64,000 nt of DNA from Azolla caroliniana. Its lineage: Eukaryota > Polypodiophyta. Shown here in pieces: positions 49,701 to 61,554 of the stretch (within the stretch, counting starts at the first letter, position 1; each line of letters starts with the position of its first letter). The notes below the pieces were generated by a model. That model had not been told where the DNA came from, made no database searches, and saw only the letters and a program-made list of their open reading frames with translations. The position numbers were made by a program, and so were the translations under genes. The DNA lies in the NCBI GenBank assembly GCA_043228905.1, contig JBHGNT010000001.1, positions 4,402,001 to 4,466,000 of the forward strand, given 5' to 3'.

Positions 49701-51740
49701 ATTTGGAATTAATTGTGTATTTTCTTTCCTCTTGATAGTTTTGGAATTCTCACACCATTATCTCATATTTCTAGGATTGACCATTACCTGGGAAAAGAGC
49801 TGGTTGAGAACTTGTCGGTATTGAGGTTTTCTAATCTTGTCTTTGAACCTCTATGGTCACGTCAGTATATTCGGAATGTTCAATTTCTGTTCTCGGAAGA
49901 TTTTGGAACAGAAGGCCGAGGAGGGTATGCAGCTTCTTGCTTTATTTAATTGCATCACCACTAAACTCAGAACCGTTCTAACATGTGCACATAAAAATAT
50001 TTCAGGTATTTTGATCACTATGGCATTATACGTGACATCATGCAGAACCACTTGTTGCAGATTTTGGCCCTTTTTGCCATGGAGCCACCTGTCAGTCTTG
50101 ATGCAGAAGATATCAGGAATGAAAAGGTAATACTAAATACAGCATAATGCTTTGTATGCTTGACACAAAAACCTGCATCTACCTTTTGGCCAACACAAAT
50201 TGTTCCACTTTTCCATCTAATGTAGTCAATTCTCAGGTATAACCACATTGGTTTTTCCTTTCTTTCTAACTGTCCAAATTCTTTCAATTTCCATCAAGTG
50301 TGTTTAATTTCTTCATATCTTGCTCTTTTATTAAGGGTTGGAAGGTTCAAATATGACATTTCTAATAAAGAGGTTGGTAGGACAGAATAAATAACTTTAG
50401 ATAGTGTAAGTGATTGCATTCCTAGTTCCTCTTGATCATGTATAATACAGTGCGGTTTCTAAAGAAATCTTTGTTAAAAGAGGACTTAACATTTCTATAC
50501 AGGTCAAGGTCCTTCGATCAATGAGGATTTTACATCTGGAAGATGTTGTTATTGGACAGTATAAAAGCCATGTAAGGGGAGGTGTCAAATATCCTGGATA
50601 TACAGATGATAAGACCGTTCCTTCTAACAGTATTACCCCGACCTTTGCTGCAGCAGCATTGTTTATTGACAATGCGCGGTGGGATGGTGTACCCTTTCTG
50701 ATGAAAGCTGGAAAAGCCTTGCATAATAGAAGGTATAGTGCTGTGGCATGGAAAAGCCTTTGCAACATTATATATATTATTTAGCGTACATTGAAAATTT
50801 AGCAAAGAATCTCATCTTTGGAGCAGATGGGAATTGATAATGAATAGGGATTATTTAGAATCTAGGGTTAACGGAGGGGACAGGGATTGATAATGTCTAT
50901 GAGTTTGTTGATGTGTTCTTTTCTGGCCATATTTGTGGTTCATGTATTAAACAAATATTCTTTCTCATCTATTTTCAGGGCAGAGATCAGGGTTCAATTC
51001 CGGCATGTACCTGGCAATTTATACAAGAGGAGTTTTGGAACAGACTTGGATCAGGCTACGAATGAACTTGTTATCCGAGTGCAACCCGATGAGGCAATCT
51101 ATTTGAAGATCAATAACAAAATACCAGGATTGGGGATGAGATTGGATCGGAGCAACCTAAACTTGCATTACGCGGATAGGTAGGTTTAACTCTGAAGGCA
51201 TGCTCTAACTGAATCCAAGTTAGGCACTGCTTGCAAAGCAGTCCTAATAGGGGAAAAACATGAAAATACCTCTTTTAACTTTTTTGGAAAGAGATACCAC
51301 AAGACCCTACCCTTGATTTGCAAGAATGACCAGAATACCCCGCAGTTTTTCAAAATTGTACTACTAGAAAGCGGGGTTATTCCTGGTAGATATCTAAAAA
51401 GCTGTGGGTATTTTTTTTCTTTTCATAAATGTTCTGGATTGATGACCTACCTAAAATAACAGAATATACATGCTTATCTTGTAGGTACTCAAGAGAGATA
51501 CCAGATGCATATGAGAGACTATTGTTAGATGCGATCGAAGGTGAACGACGACTCTTCATTCGAAGTGATGAACTCGATGCAGCGTGGGCCATTTTTACCC
51601 CACTACTGAAGGAGCTCGAAACACGGAAAGTAGCCCCCGAATTATATCCTTATGGAAGCCGTGGTCCGATTGGAGCGCACTATTTGGCAGCTAAACACAA
51701 TGTGAGATGGGGGGATATGAATGTAGAATCGAAAGCTTAA
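46702..51740 (+). CDS. G6PD: Plastid-type glucose-6-phosphate 1-dehydrogenase, 10 exons
   Basis: Catalyses G6P + NADP+ to 6-phosphogluconolactone + NADPH, the first step of the oxidative pentose phosphate pathway. Exons 46702-46951, 47264-47457, 47887-47981, 48067-48181, 49492-49694, 49775-49924, 50006-50126, 50503-50732, 50979-51179, 51485-51740; 1815 nt, 604 aa, normal for plastid forms. Exon 1 encodes an S/N/L-rich transit peptide. NADP-binding [10 protein letters not shown] is at 123-132. Two cysteines, Cys175 (TLTCRID) and Cys183 (SENCEDK), match the thioredoxin-regulated pair of plant plastid G6PDH with the same spacing of eight. The active site RIDHYLGKE is at 286-294. Further conserved parts: [44 protein letters not shown], and the end NVRWGD. 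An in-frame upstream ATG at 46630 is possible but gives a less transit-like start. Light/redox inactivation through the cysteine pair is family knowledge. Confidence 0.95.
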
Positions 51741-53169
51741 ATTCTTCACGCATTATGCTAACTGGCCTATTGAATCAGAAGCCTAAATCGTCATATGCGT
51801 TATGCTAACCGATCTGTAAAATCTAAAGCTTACAATCTTCATGTATTATGCAAAAAAACCGTTTCCCTCGATACCAGATCTTTAGAATCATAGCATATTG
51901 GAGGAGATGCTTGCTTTAATTAAGATGAAATAATTGGCAAGACTAATATTTTAAACAAACACCAAGAAGTGCAATGATGTTCTACTTGCACTTCAGCGGA
52001 ACCCATGTTCTTGATAAGATAAATTGTGCTCTAACTTCAATTTCCATTTCCATATGTTGCGCTCTTATTTTACCAATAATTGAACATAAAAACTTTCCGA
52101 AGATAGGGAACTTATTTCAAAGTTCAATGATTAGTAGTAAAGAACAATTTTTATTAGGAAATAAACTTTTCTTTTGTATCATGCCAAAATATATGTTTCT
52201 AGCTTTATGGATTTATGGCATGCCAATTATATTTTCTATCATATTGAATTGTATGGCTTCCTAGCTTTTTATTGTCTGATTTATAATTTTTTAATCCACC
52301 AAATTTCTCCATCAAAACACGTGATTTGTGTGTGAACCCCCCTTGCCTCTCTCTCTCTCTAACAGAGATTTACTTGTTGCTATGTGAATTGCAAAAAAAG
52401 CCTTTGACATTGTAATTTGTATTGTGTGCTATGGCTCATGTAGTAGCTAGAAGCCCTTGCCGTAGATATGCAATAGGGAATCTATGCATTGTATAAATTT
52501 GTGTTAATAAGGTACTCTCCCTATGGGTGTCACATTATAAAGACAAGAACAATGTTAGAATAAATGGCAACAAGATTATTCTCGTATAAAGACAAGAAAA
52601 GTGTTAGAATAATTCCTTGAGACTAATGTACCAAATACTCCAATGGTGCTATTTTGAAAAGTGGTGTATGATAATTTGTGAAACAAAACATCTATAAAGG
52701 TTCTAATTAAAGAGCAAGGTTAAGGATATGGTCACGACATTACTTATTCACCTTGTGCATGAATAGATTCAGTAAAACTCAAGTGTGGAAGGGTCATATG
52801 CACCATGCATAATTGAATGTTTCAATGATCCATGATGAGCTTTCTAAAACAAGCCATTGATAAACATAAAATTTGATCTTGTCTTCATTTCAAATAGCTA
52901 GGAAGCATATATCCTCTTTTGCCTCTTTCCAATTTCATTGCACATTTCGGACTATAGGACGAAGGCTAATTTCATTACACAATCAGTTGTTTCTCGTGTA
53001 CATATATAGGGGAGGCTTTTGGCCACATATCTAGTTTCTCAAAACCCGTCCATTCAGCTTTAGGTATTCCAAGAAATCAGAAGCCTAGTTTTGTAATTGT
53101 CTGGTTATATTTGAATTTTGAAGTTGCTTTGCTAGTAGGTACGAGAGAAGACTTCAGCTGAGCGATGAC
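51741..53169. other. Intergenic stretch, G6PDH 3' flank and PPR 5' flank
   Basis: No gene was recognised. A 96-codon open frame at 51974-52264 lacks motifs. Just after the G6PDH stop the segment around AGCCTAAATCGTCATATGCG (51780-51850) is loosely reiterated two to three times. A possible TATA box of the PPR gene lies at 53003-53009. Confidence 0.55.
53003..53009 (+). promoter_or_regulatory. Candidate TATA box of the PPR gene
   Basis: TATATAG at 53003-53009 is followed by a GC-richer GGGGAGGC, about 160 bp upstream of the ATG at 53170. Spacing suits a plant promoter with a leader of about 130 nt. The evidence is motif only. Confidence 0.35.
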
Positions 53170-55773
53170 ATGATCAGTAGAAGAGGTTCGACGAGAGAAG
53201 GTTTCTTCACTCTCCATGGTATCGTAAATAAACTCTGCAGAGAAAACCATCTCACCTTAGCATTAGAATCCATTGATCTTCTCACGGAGGCAGGAATCCT
53301 CATTTCCCGAGATGTCCTGCATACTCTACTTCATCAATGCTTCCAAAAGAAGGACCTAAAAGATGCTAAACACATTCATCACCTCATTCAAAGAAATGGG
53401 TTCTTCTCTGTTCCTCTGTTTACAGATCAAATAATTCGGCTTTTCACAATATGTGGTAGTTTGTCACATGCCCATCAAGCCTTCCTGCATGCCTCAAAAA
53501 TCACCAAATTTACATGGCATGCCATCATCTATGCATATATCAAATTCGGCTACAACTACGAAGCTATGGATATGTATGCGAAGATGCAGACGGATGGTAT
53601 CATGCCTGATAAACATATGTTTTCATGCATGCTTACAGCATGTGGCTCATTAGGAGCATTGCCACATTGTCAGATTTTACATATCCAGATTACAATGATG
53701 ATGGCAGAATCTGAGTGTTCGAAACCAGAAATGTTACACAAAGGTAGGAAATCTTTCATTTAGATTTATCATATATGTTGTATGTTAACAAACAAATATC
53801 TCAAAAGTTGAAAGTTTTTATTCTGGAACATCTCAAAATCTGGATGCATCCATACTTCAATTTGAAAATGTAATGGTGATTTTTTGAATAAATATAACCT
53901 TCACCCAGAGTTGTTGAAAATTATTGTGTATCGACAAACAAATGTCTTGATTATTTGAAGTTTTCTATTCAAACAAAGCTCAAATTTTGTTGGTGTATGT
54001 GCCATCAATTTCAAAATTTTAAGATGATTTACAATAATGAAATGAAAAATTATGCTAAACTTGGGTTTCTTTCTTAACGTGGTGGCAGAGATTTTTATAG
54101 ATTCAACTCTTAGAAACAACATGATTGACACATATATGAAATGTGGTTCTGTTGAGGATGCCAAGAACTTGTTTGAAAATTCAACTGACCATGATAGATT
54201 TACTTGGGGAATTATGATCTCAGGATATGCTCAGCATGGATATGCTGTAATGTCTCTTGAGCTTTTCAGTAATCTGCAACGGAGAGGCATTAAGCCAGAC
54301 AAATACATGTTTTCTGGTGTTTTAAAAGCTTGTGGCAGTTTAGGAGACATAGAGAAAGCACGATTCACACATGAACAGTTTTTAAAAGACGGACTGAAAA
54401 CTGAAACAATTGTCTGCAGTGCCCTAGTTGATATGTATATAAAATGTGGTAACTTGCAAGATGCACATAAAGTATTCCAAGATTTGCCTGAACGTGATGT
54501 TGTTTTATGGAGCTCAGTGATCGGTGGATATATTGAGCATGGTTTCTACACTGTTGCTCTTGATCTTTTTCATCAGATGCAAAGTGAGGAAATTGAACCT
54601 GACAAGGTTATTTTGATGTATATAATCAAGGCATCCAGCAGGATAGCAAGCAAAAGACTTAGTAATGTAATATATAGTCAAATAGTTGAAAGTGGATTAG
54701 AAACTGACAAGGTAATAGGAGGTGGACTTATTGACATGTATTGTAAATGTAGTAACATAAAGGAGGCTCAAAACATATTTGATCATATGAAGAATCAGGA
54801 TCATGTGTCGTGGGTCACGATGATGGGAGGTTACACAGAGCATGGGCATAGCCTTTCTTCCTTGGAGCTTTTAGAGAGGATGCAACAAGAAGGTATACAG
54901 ATTTGTAGAGTTGCACTCATATGTAGTTTAAAAGCATGCTCGATGTTAAAAGCTATGAAAGAAGGACGATGGCTTCATGACCGGATTGTCAGAGATGGAC
55001 ATGAATCAGATATTGCTGTAAATTGCACCATTATGGATTTGTATGTCAAATCTGAAGGGCTGAATGAGGCGCACAATGTGTTCCATGGATCTCTTCTTTT
55101 CTGTGATAATGTATCATGGAATGTTATGCTTGGGGCATATGTTCACCATTCTGAATACCTATCTGCACTACATCTCTTTGACAAAATGACACAAAAAAGT
55201 ATTTTTCCCAATGAAGCCACACTGTTGCATGTGCTGAAAGCATGTGCTTCTCTAGGAAGTGTTGAACTAGGAAAAATGGTACATGATCACATCCTTAGGT
55301 CTGGAAGTGAGTCATATGAAACTGTTGAAAACAAGCTTCTTCATATTTATGCTGATTCTGGAAATTTTGATGAAGCACATATGATCTTCAGTTCATTGAC
55401 TGACAAAGATGCGGTGTCTTGGGGTACAATGATTGCAGCTTATTCAAAGCATGGTAAGTACAGTATGGCCATGAGATCCTTTGAGGAGATGCAACAGAAA
55501 GGTATAAAGCCAAATCATGTGATATTTACAAGTCTTCTTGCAGTATGTAGTCATTCAGGTCTATTAGAGAAGGGTTATGAGTATTTCAAGTCTATGACAC
55601 AAATGCACAAAATAACTGCAAACACAGAACTATACAACTGCATGACTGATCTTCTTGTTCGAATTGGGCATTTTGATGAGGCATGCGACATAGTCCTGAC
55701 TCTTCAAGCTCCGCCAGATGCAATCATGCAAACATCTCTCCTTGCAAGCTGTAAAACATATGGGAAAAAATGA
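53170..55773 (+). CDS. PLS-class pentatricopeptide repeat protein, 2 exons, no E/DYW domain
   Basis: PPR proteins bind organellar RNA sequence-specifically for editing, splicing or stability. Exons 53170-53743 and 54089-55773; 2259 nt, 752 aa; the junction (phase 1) joins HK to EIFIDSTLRNNMID. The array runs almost end to end. The first part is degenerate (LTLALESIDLLTEAGILISR, LLHQCFQKKDLKDAKHIHHL). Clear P-L-S cycles follow, with repeated signatures such as MIDTYMKCGSVEDAKNLFE, WGIMISGYAQHG, GVLKACGSLGDIEKAR and MIAAYSKHGKYSMAMRSFEEM. The protein ends TSLLASCKTYGKK, where the E1 motif normally starts, so E, E+ and DYW parts are missing. If it edits RNA it would need a partner deaminase; otherwise it may act in other RNA steps. 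No obvious transit peptide is visible, so an upstream exon or weak targeting signal is possible. The style resembles the large PPR families of seed-free plants. Confidence 0.9.
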
Positions 55774-57339
55774 GCATTGCATTAGAATGTTCAGGAATTT
55801 TGGCATAATAATGACAGCAAGACGTTCACCTTAATTCCACTTTGCACAAATTTTTCTCCAGCTTTGCGTACGATCCTCTTACTTGGTACTAAATGATGAA
55901 CCAATGCTGGTCACTTTTGGAAATTAGAAACATTTGGTTTTTCTATGATCTGAACTAATAATGATTTATCCCTACCTTTCTGGCTGCAAATGCTTTTATA
56001 CCCTTAATTCTTTGTGATCTAGAGATGTATACTGTAATGTCCAGGCATTATGATTACATGGTGATTTATCCCTACCTTTCTAGCTGTCTGCAAATGCTTT
56101 TATACCCTTAATTCTTTGTGATCTAGAGATGTATACTGTAATGTCCAGGCATTATGATTACATGGTGATTTATCCCTACCTTTCTAGCTGTCTGCAAATG
56201 CTTTTATACCCTTAATTCTTTGTGATCTAGAGATGTATACTGTAATGCCCAGGCATTATGATTACATGGTGATTTATCCCTACCTTTCTAGCTGTCTGCA
56301 AATGCTTTTATACCCTTAATTCTTTGTGATCTAGAGATGTATACTGTAATGCCCAGGCATTATGATTACATGGGCCTGCTGTGCAGCTACAGCCTTCAGA
56401 CAATTGGCATGGTGCAATTGTCTATCTTATAATAGTTATAAAAGTGTTTTTAGCACTGTAAATTTTTTGTAGACAAATTAGTAGGCGATAAGAAAAGGTG
56501 AAAACACATAACACGGACGATTCTTTCAATCCAATTAACATGTTCATCTCAAAATGAAGAATTGAAAGTAGTTCTTGAGATTCCTAAACAAACTCATGCA
56601 CCACATAATACAGGATTCCAGTTGAGTTCAAACAAGGGATGTGATTTTCAATTTGGGTCTTACAATGTTGTCACAAGGAAACATCAACTTCATTTTGGCC
56701 TTGCTTACTCACAAATTCGTCTTGTTGAAAAAACAAGGTCTTAAGAGTCTTTCTTATGCGACTTGTAGGAAAATGATGGCATTATGCTTTCAATGATATC
56801 ATTCTATTTTCCTTTACCTTAGTAATTATGGCATAAATTTTTTTATGCAAGTTTTTCAAAGATGCAGCATTTGCATGATTTATGCCAAATTCAAAACATC
56901 TCTATTACATGCAAGTTGTATAAAACAAAACTTGCATGTGATAATGAAAGAATACTAATTTTAAAATCCCATAACTTCTCTTTAAAACAACTAACAGGAT
57001 CACTTCATTAATCTCTTTCTTTTTGTCCTTTAACCATACATGACCCAACTAATGGAACGCTAATGTAGACAAATAATTTCAGCATTCATAATAATTGTAC
57101 TGCAGGTGAAGTGAAGGCATGCTACGAACCTTTAAATTTCACATATAAAAAGCTGTAACGCAAGCTGCCAGTGTCTCCTCTTACAAAATTCCTCACTCAC
57201 ATGAACACAAATTTGCCATGGATAGAAAAATCAGTCTTCCCAACATCAAACCCTTTTATTACTATTATAGTAAGCTTGTTGTGCTAGTAACTTCCCCGGT
57301 TAGTTTTCTTATTGGCACTCATAGATACTAGGATTTGAT
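55774..57339. other. Intergenic stretch with the 104-bp repeat array
   Basis: The 3' flank of the PPR gene, the four-copy array at 55973-56373, and about 900 bp without recognisable content. An open frame at 56562-56744 is unsupported. The far right should include the 3' UTR of the minus-strand LysM gene. Confidence 0.6.
55973..56373. repeat. Tandem array, four copies of about 104 bp, 3' of the PPR gene
   Basis: GATTTATCCCTACCTTTCT starts at 55973, 56063, 56167 and 56271. The first unit is 90 bp with a small internal deletion and the others are 104 bp. Copies are almost identical. The array begins about 200 bp after the PPR stop codon and may be transcribed in its 3' UTR. Confidence 0.92.
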
Positions 57340-59045
57340 TCAGTCTTCAGGTACAATAAGAGTCTGTCCTGCATAGATGTGATCTGCATCTAAGCCATTG
57401 ACAGCCTTCAGCTTTTCCAAAGATACCTGTATTTGCACATGAAGAAGAAAATTATGCAGAATACGTTGAAGAAAAATAAAATGATGCATGAATATTCAGA
57501 GAGGTATATCAAAGCTAATTTAAAAGCGGACATACAGAAATTGGAGAACATTGACTGATGCATATATTCGTGTTAGTGATGAGCAACAATAACATGAAAG
57601 ATTCCTTCCAACGAGGCTTAAACAGTTGCATAAGATTAATATTTGATGGACCAAGAAATGCAGGTTAAAGTGATTCATATGTTTGTTAGTGATAGGCAAC
57701 AATCTCATGGAAGAACCTTCTCCACAAGCACCACTATGATAACATGCATAATGTCACATTGTGAATGCACGTGACATAACTTAGTACATTGATTTGATGT
57801 CAAAAAGTTATGCATAATGAATGAGCTCTATAGCAGTTGATGCCACTCACCCCATATTTTCTCGAGATGGCCCAAAGAGTATCGCCTTTCTTGATTTCAT
57901 AATTCTCTATCTTCTGAAGTTTCTTAGGAGCAATTGGTTCCCTCTCTCTCTCCTCGTCATCTTTCTCTTTCTCTTTCTCTTTCTCTTTCTCTTTCAACGC
58001 AGGTGTGTTCTCCTTTGACTTTGGAGGGTCAAAGAGGGAGAGGAACCATGGCTTTTCCTCAACTTCATGCTTCGGTTCAGGCAATACAGATTTGTCAATC
58101 ACTTCAACTTCTTCCTAACATGAAGGTAAAAGAAGAAATCTAAGATTAGGAGAGTTTTTTCAAACACATTGAATGAGGTCTATTTCTAACGAAGAATATA
58201 AGAGAAGACATGGAGAAAGAACATCTATGAATGCAAAAATCAAAAGGATTTATTATTTAGGGTTTGAATTCAACGTGCACTGAACAAATTGAGTAAATTA
58301 TTAATTGAAAGATGGAGAAGTGCAAGTATGCACTTGACTTATGAATGTAAGTATAACAATGATGTAATGTTTAGCTATATCAAAAGAAACATGCAATAAG
58401 AAAATAGGAAACGTATTGCTAAATGAATATCAATATCACAAAAATTTAGGAATTCGGGCTTCATATTTATGATCTAGTGTTTATGGCTTATTGAAAGAAA
58501 CATATACTAAACAAATGGAGAAAGATTGCTGCATGGATGCAAATATCACGAAGATTTATACTTTAGGGTTCAATGTTTATTGAAAGAAATAATATAGTTG
58601 AAAATATCAAAATTTTAATGCCTTGGGGTTTAGATAAAGAAACAATTCTTTCAATAAATGTTACAAATTTTGTAGTTTTAAGGTTTATGGTTAGGGGTTT
58701 ATAGTTCTGAATTGAGAGGCAAAACCCAAGAAATAGGCATACCTTTGTGTCTGTTTTGAGCTCTTCTACAGCAGGATCAATTTCTACTTCTTTATCGCTG
58801 TCATCATGAGAAAGGACTTTATAATCATCTTTGTCGTCGTCGTCGTCATCATCATCATATTTCTGCTCAGAATCACTAGGCAAATGGAAGTCCTCACGAT
58901 CTCCATAGTACTCTCGAATGAGAGATTCTTCTTCTTTCCTTCCTTTGATGAATCTGAAGATGCCCCAAAACACTCCAGCAGCCACAGCAAGACCTGCAAC
59001 TTTACCTCCTAACTTCTTCTCTTTCCCATCCTTGTCAGAAGACAT
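57340..59045 (-). CDS. Membrane-anchored LysM-domain protein, 3 exons, 217 aa
   Basis: Exons (minus): 59045-58743, 58114-57851, 57426-57340; 654 nt; all junctions phase 0. The N-terminus MSSDKDGKEKKLGGK precedes one hydrophobic segment (KVAGLAVAAGVFWGIFRFI, about 15-33), a possible membrane anchor without a classical signal peptide. A long acidic/charged region follows with an Asp run (about 64-71) and a KEKEKEKEK run (about 142-151). The C-terminal LysM (about 170-217) reads YEIKKGDTLWAISRKYGVSL, then KLKAVNGLDADHIYAGQTLIVPED. LysM binds GlcNAc-type glycans such as peptidoglycan or chitin. Here there is only one LysM and no kinase, so it is not a chitin receptor of the LYK/LYP type. An intracellular or organellar membrane location is possible, and the ligand is unknown. 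It resembles the small uncharacterised plant LysM proteins. Confidence 0.87.
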
Positions 59046-59161
59046 TGTTGTTAGCTCTCTCTTTATCTCTACACGATGCTCTGTTTTCTGTGATACTCTG
59101 TTCCTGTGTTTTTCTCAGAATGGGGATGCTTCTTCATATGTGGATCTCCGGAAATTTACAA

Positions 59162-59475
59162 AAATGGAGTCGTTTTGTATTGTGGTGTTGTATGTTGCTA
59201 ATGGTGAAGTTAAGACACCATTAATAAGCTCATCCAAACCCAAAAATGGATTCTTTTAGTATTGTCATATGTTGCCAATGATAAGATTAAGGCACCATTA
59301 ATAAGCTCATCCAAACCCAAAAGTGGATTCGTTTACCATTATCGTATGTTGCTAATGTTAAGATAAGACACCATTAATAAGCTCATCCAAACCTAAAAAT
59401 GGAGTCGTTTAGTATTGTCGTATGTTGCCAATGTTAAGATTAAGACACAATTAATAAGCTCATCCAAACCCCCAA
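59162..59475. repeat. Tandem array, four copies of about 77 bp, upstream of the LysM gene
   Basis: ATTAATAAGCTCATCCAAACC occurs at 59220, 59297, 59373 and 59450, giving periods of 77, 76 and 77. The array begins about 115 bp upstream of the LysM start codon, so it may lie in or next to its promoter. Confidence 0.9.
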
Positions 59476-60424
59476 AAGTGTGTGCATGCATGTTTCAGAA
59501 CTCAAAACTTGATATAGTTGTTGATATCAACCTTCGAGAATGGGGGTCTTTGAAACACCCTTGATGTGGTGCCCAGTGGGAGATGGTGGGTCACTTGTGA
59601 GACACTCATTATAAAACTTCTTTTGTGAAAAAGCTTTCACCTTTCACCTTGTTGGAATGACACGTAGACACCCCGAACTTCACATGTTTCTCTATTGAGT
59701 TTAAACGGAGACATATTTTGATGTGAAATTCATTCCAGAGGCATATTAGAAAAATGGAGACATATTTTAATGAGTTTATGGTGCCACACAAAGTGCATCT
59801 CCCATTCTTGTACATTCAAAACTAATATGTTTATATTCATCGGCGAATAAGGTTATGTTGTATAGGAGAAAATCCATGTTCTCATCGGCCACGACATACA
59901 TGGAGCATTCCAAACATATCAAATTATCGATTAACTCCATGGAAACGTTATATGGCAATGAAGGTCAATTGCTCACGAGAAAGATCTCCATTTGGTAGAA
60001 TTCGTACCGTTCATGAACCAAGAGACAAAACATGGACCCTATACACAACAAATTTGCACATGGCAAGCAATGATTCATGGGTCCAAAGGAACAAAGTAAT
60101 CGGGTAGCGACACAAAAGACTCGAGATTTCGTCGGTTGAGCTAGATTTTTGATCCATACATACATTATACATGGCTCATCATGGTACTCATCTAGGAATG
60201 AATGAGATTGCAGTGTGGTCTGGGGACATGTTATCGAGTTAACGATAGATCAGAGTAATGCGAAAGCGGGATATCTAATTAGGTCAATGAATGGGTTTAG
60301 GAATCATTCCAAACTAAATTTGGGTCATATTCAGGCATTTGTTACATTAAACCCAAAAACGCCCTGTTCTGGGTGGGCATATTATGTATTATGTACAAAT
60401 TACAATACATACATGGAACATGTG
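59476..60424. other. Intergenic stretch between LysM gene and the small mitochondrial-type gene
   Basis: No gene was recognised on either strand; open frames at 59609-59815, 59776-59958 and 59965-60165 have no motif. The promoters of the two divergent genes should lie here and in the 77-bp array. A longer open frame entering the next gene from 60215 is in frame with its ATG but reads like non-coding leader. Confidence 0.55.
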
Positions 60425-60522
60425 ATGATCAGAAACCTCGTCGTTAGGAAATTCTTCCATACCTCTACCCTCTGCTTCTCTCCTCGGAAACGACCTGGTA
60501 CAAGGGTACGTTTTCTCGTCCC

Positions 60523-60569
<47 letters not shown>

Positions 60570-61554
60570 GGTAAGATGTCGATCATTTGGGGGGGAGATT
60601 TTGATCATATCGATGTGAGCCCATAGAGATGTGTTGAATCTGCGTATGTGCGTGTGAAGAGATACATAGAGAGAGAGAGAGAGAGAGCATTATCCCCCCT
60701 TCTAGAGATGTTGTTTCATGTATATATCTGTGGAGAGAGAGAGAGTGTGTGTTGTGTGTGTGTGGGGGGGGGGGCATGTCAGATTATTCAAGCATATTCG
60801 ATTTTCCTCATCTTGGAGAGATGTTGATGAATCATCAATGTGAATGAGCTTCATTCCTGTGTAGAATCCATTGCCAGATGAGGTGATACAAAAGCGAGTC
60901 GAAGCCATTGTTTACCGATATCGCAAGAAGAAGAAACCTCCTGATGAAATCGACTGGGACTTCCGTAAAGTTGGCAATTATGTGAGAAATTGAAATTTTG
61001 CAGCTATATGTGTTCTTCCATTGTCTTTTTTTTTTTCTGTGATTGCTTATAATGAGTAATCCTATGACTTTCCTTTTGATTTTTGCTTCTTGCAGAGGAT
61101 AAAAGAGCAAAAGATTCAGGAGATGTACAAAGAGTACCTGCGACTCTATCATCCGGTGAAAGAATAAAGCCATATTTGCATTCTTTTTTCACTATAGTTT
61201 TCTTGTATTTTTATGCTGAAATAATCATCTGCTTTGCTAAAAGAAATTATGAAACCAATCATATATCTGTATTTGATCAATATTATTGGTAATGGTGATG
61301 CAAGTACTATTCAGATTGCATAAGTCAGGCGGTTTTACTAAGATTTATGAAGCACGTTTTGTTCTTGTTTTACTATATTATATGATTTTTAAAGCATTTT
61401 CTTGACATTCCTAATGCTCATAATTGCAAAGCTCTGAAAGTATATGCATGAAAAACAGGAGCAGTCAGGTGATGAAGTTAAGAGAGATAAGTGTGAGCAT
61501 AATGAGAAGACAAAAGCCCAGAACAGTGATGATGGAGAGGGTAGTGAGCGCTAG
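60425..61554 (+). CDS. Small basic protein with probable mitochondrial presequence, not recognised, 4 exons
   Basis: Proposed exons 60425-60505, 60865-60981, 61096-61155, 61459-61554; 354 nt, 117 aa, all phase 0. The start MIRNLVVRKFFHTSTLCFSP is rich in Arg/Ser/Thr with no acidic residues, as in mitochondrial targeting peptides. The middle is highly charged and looks conserved in style: NPLPDEVIQKRVEAIVYRYR, KKKKPPDEIDWDFRKVGNY, RIKEQKIQEMYKEYLRLYHP. The tail is acidic and hydrophilic (EQSGDEVKRDKCEHNE). If the last intron is retained the protein instead ends at 61165-61167 as YHPVKE with 89 aa. I do not recognise the family. The proportions recall small subunits or assembly factors of mitochondrial complexes, but that is only a guess. 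Intron 1 contains CT, GA and GT microsatellites. Confidence 0.65.
60528..60774. repeat. Microsatellite cluster in intron 1 of the small mitochondrial-type gene
   Basis: (CT)n at about 60528-60567, (GA)n at about 60668-60688 and 60732-60744, then (GT)n running into 11 consecutive G at 60764-60774. The CT tract starts about 20 bp after the exon 1 donor. Confidence 0.93.
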
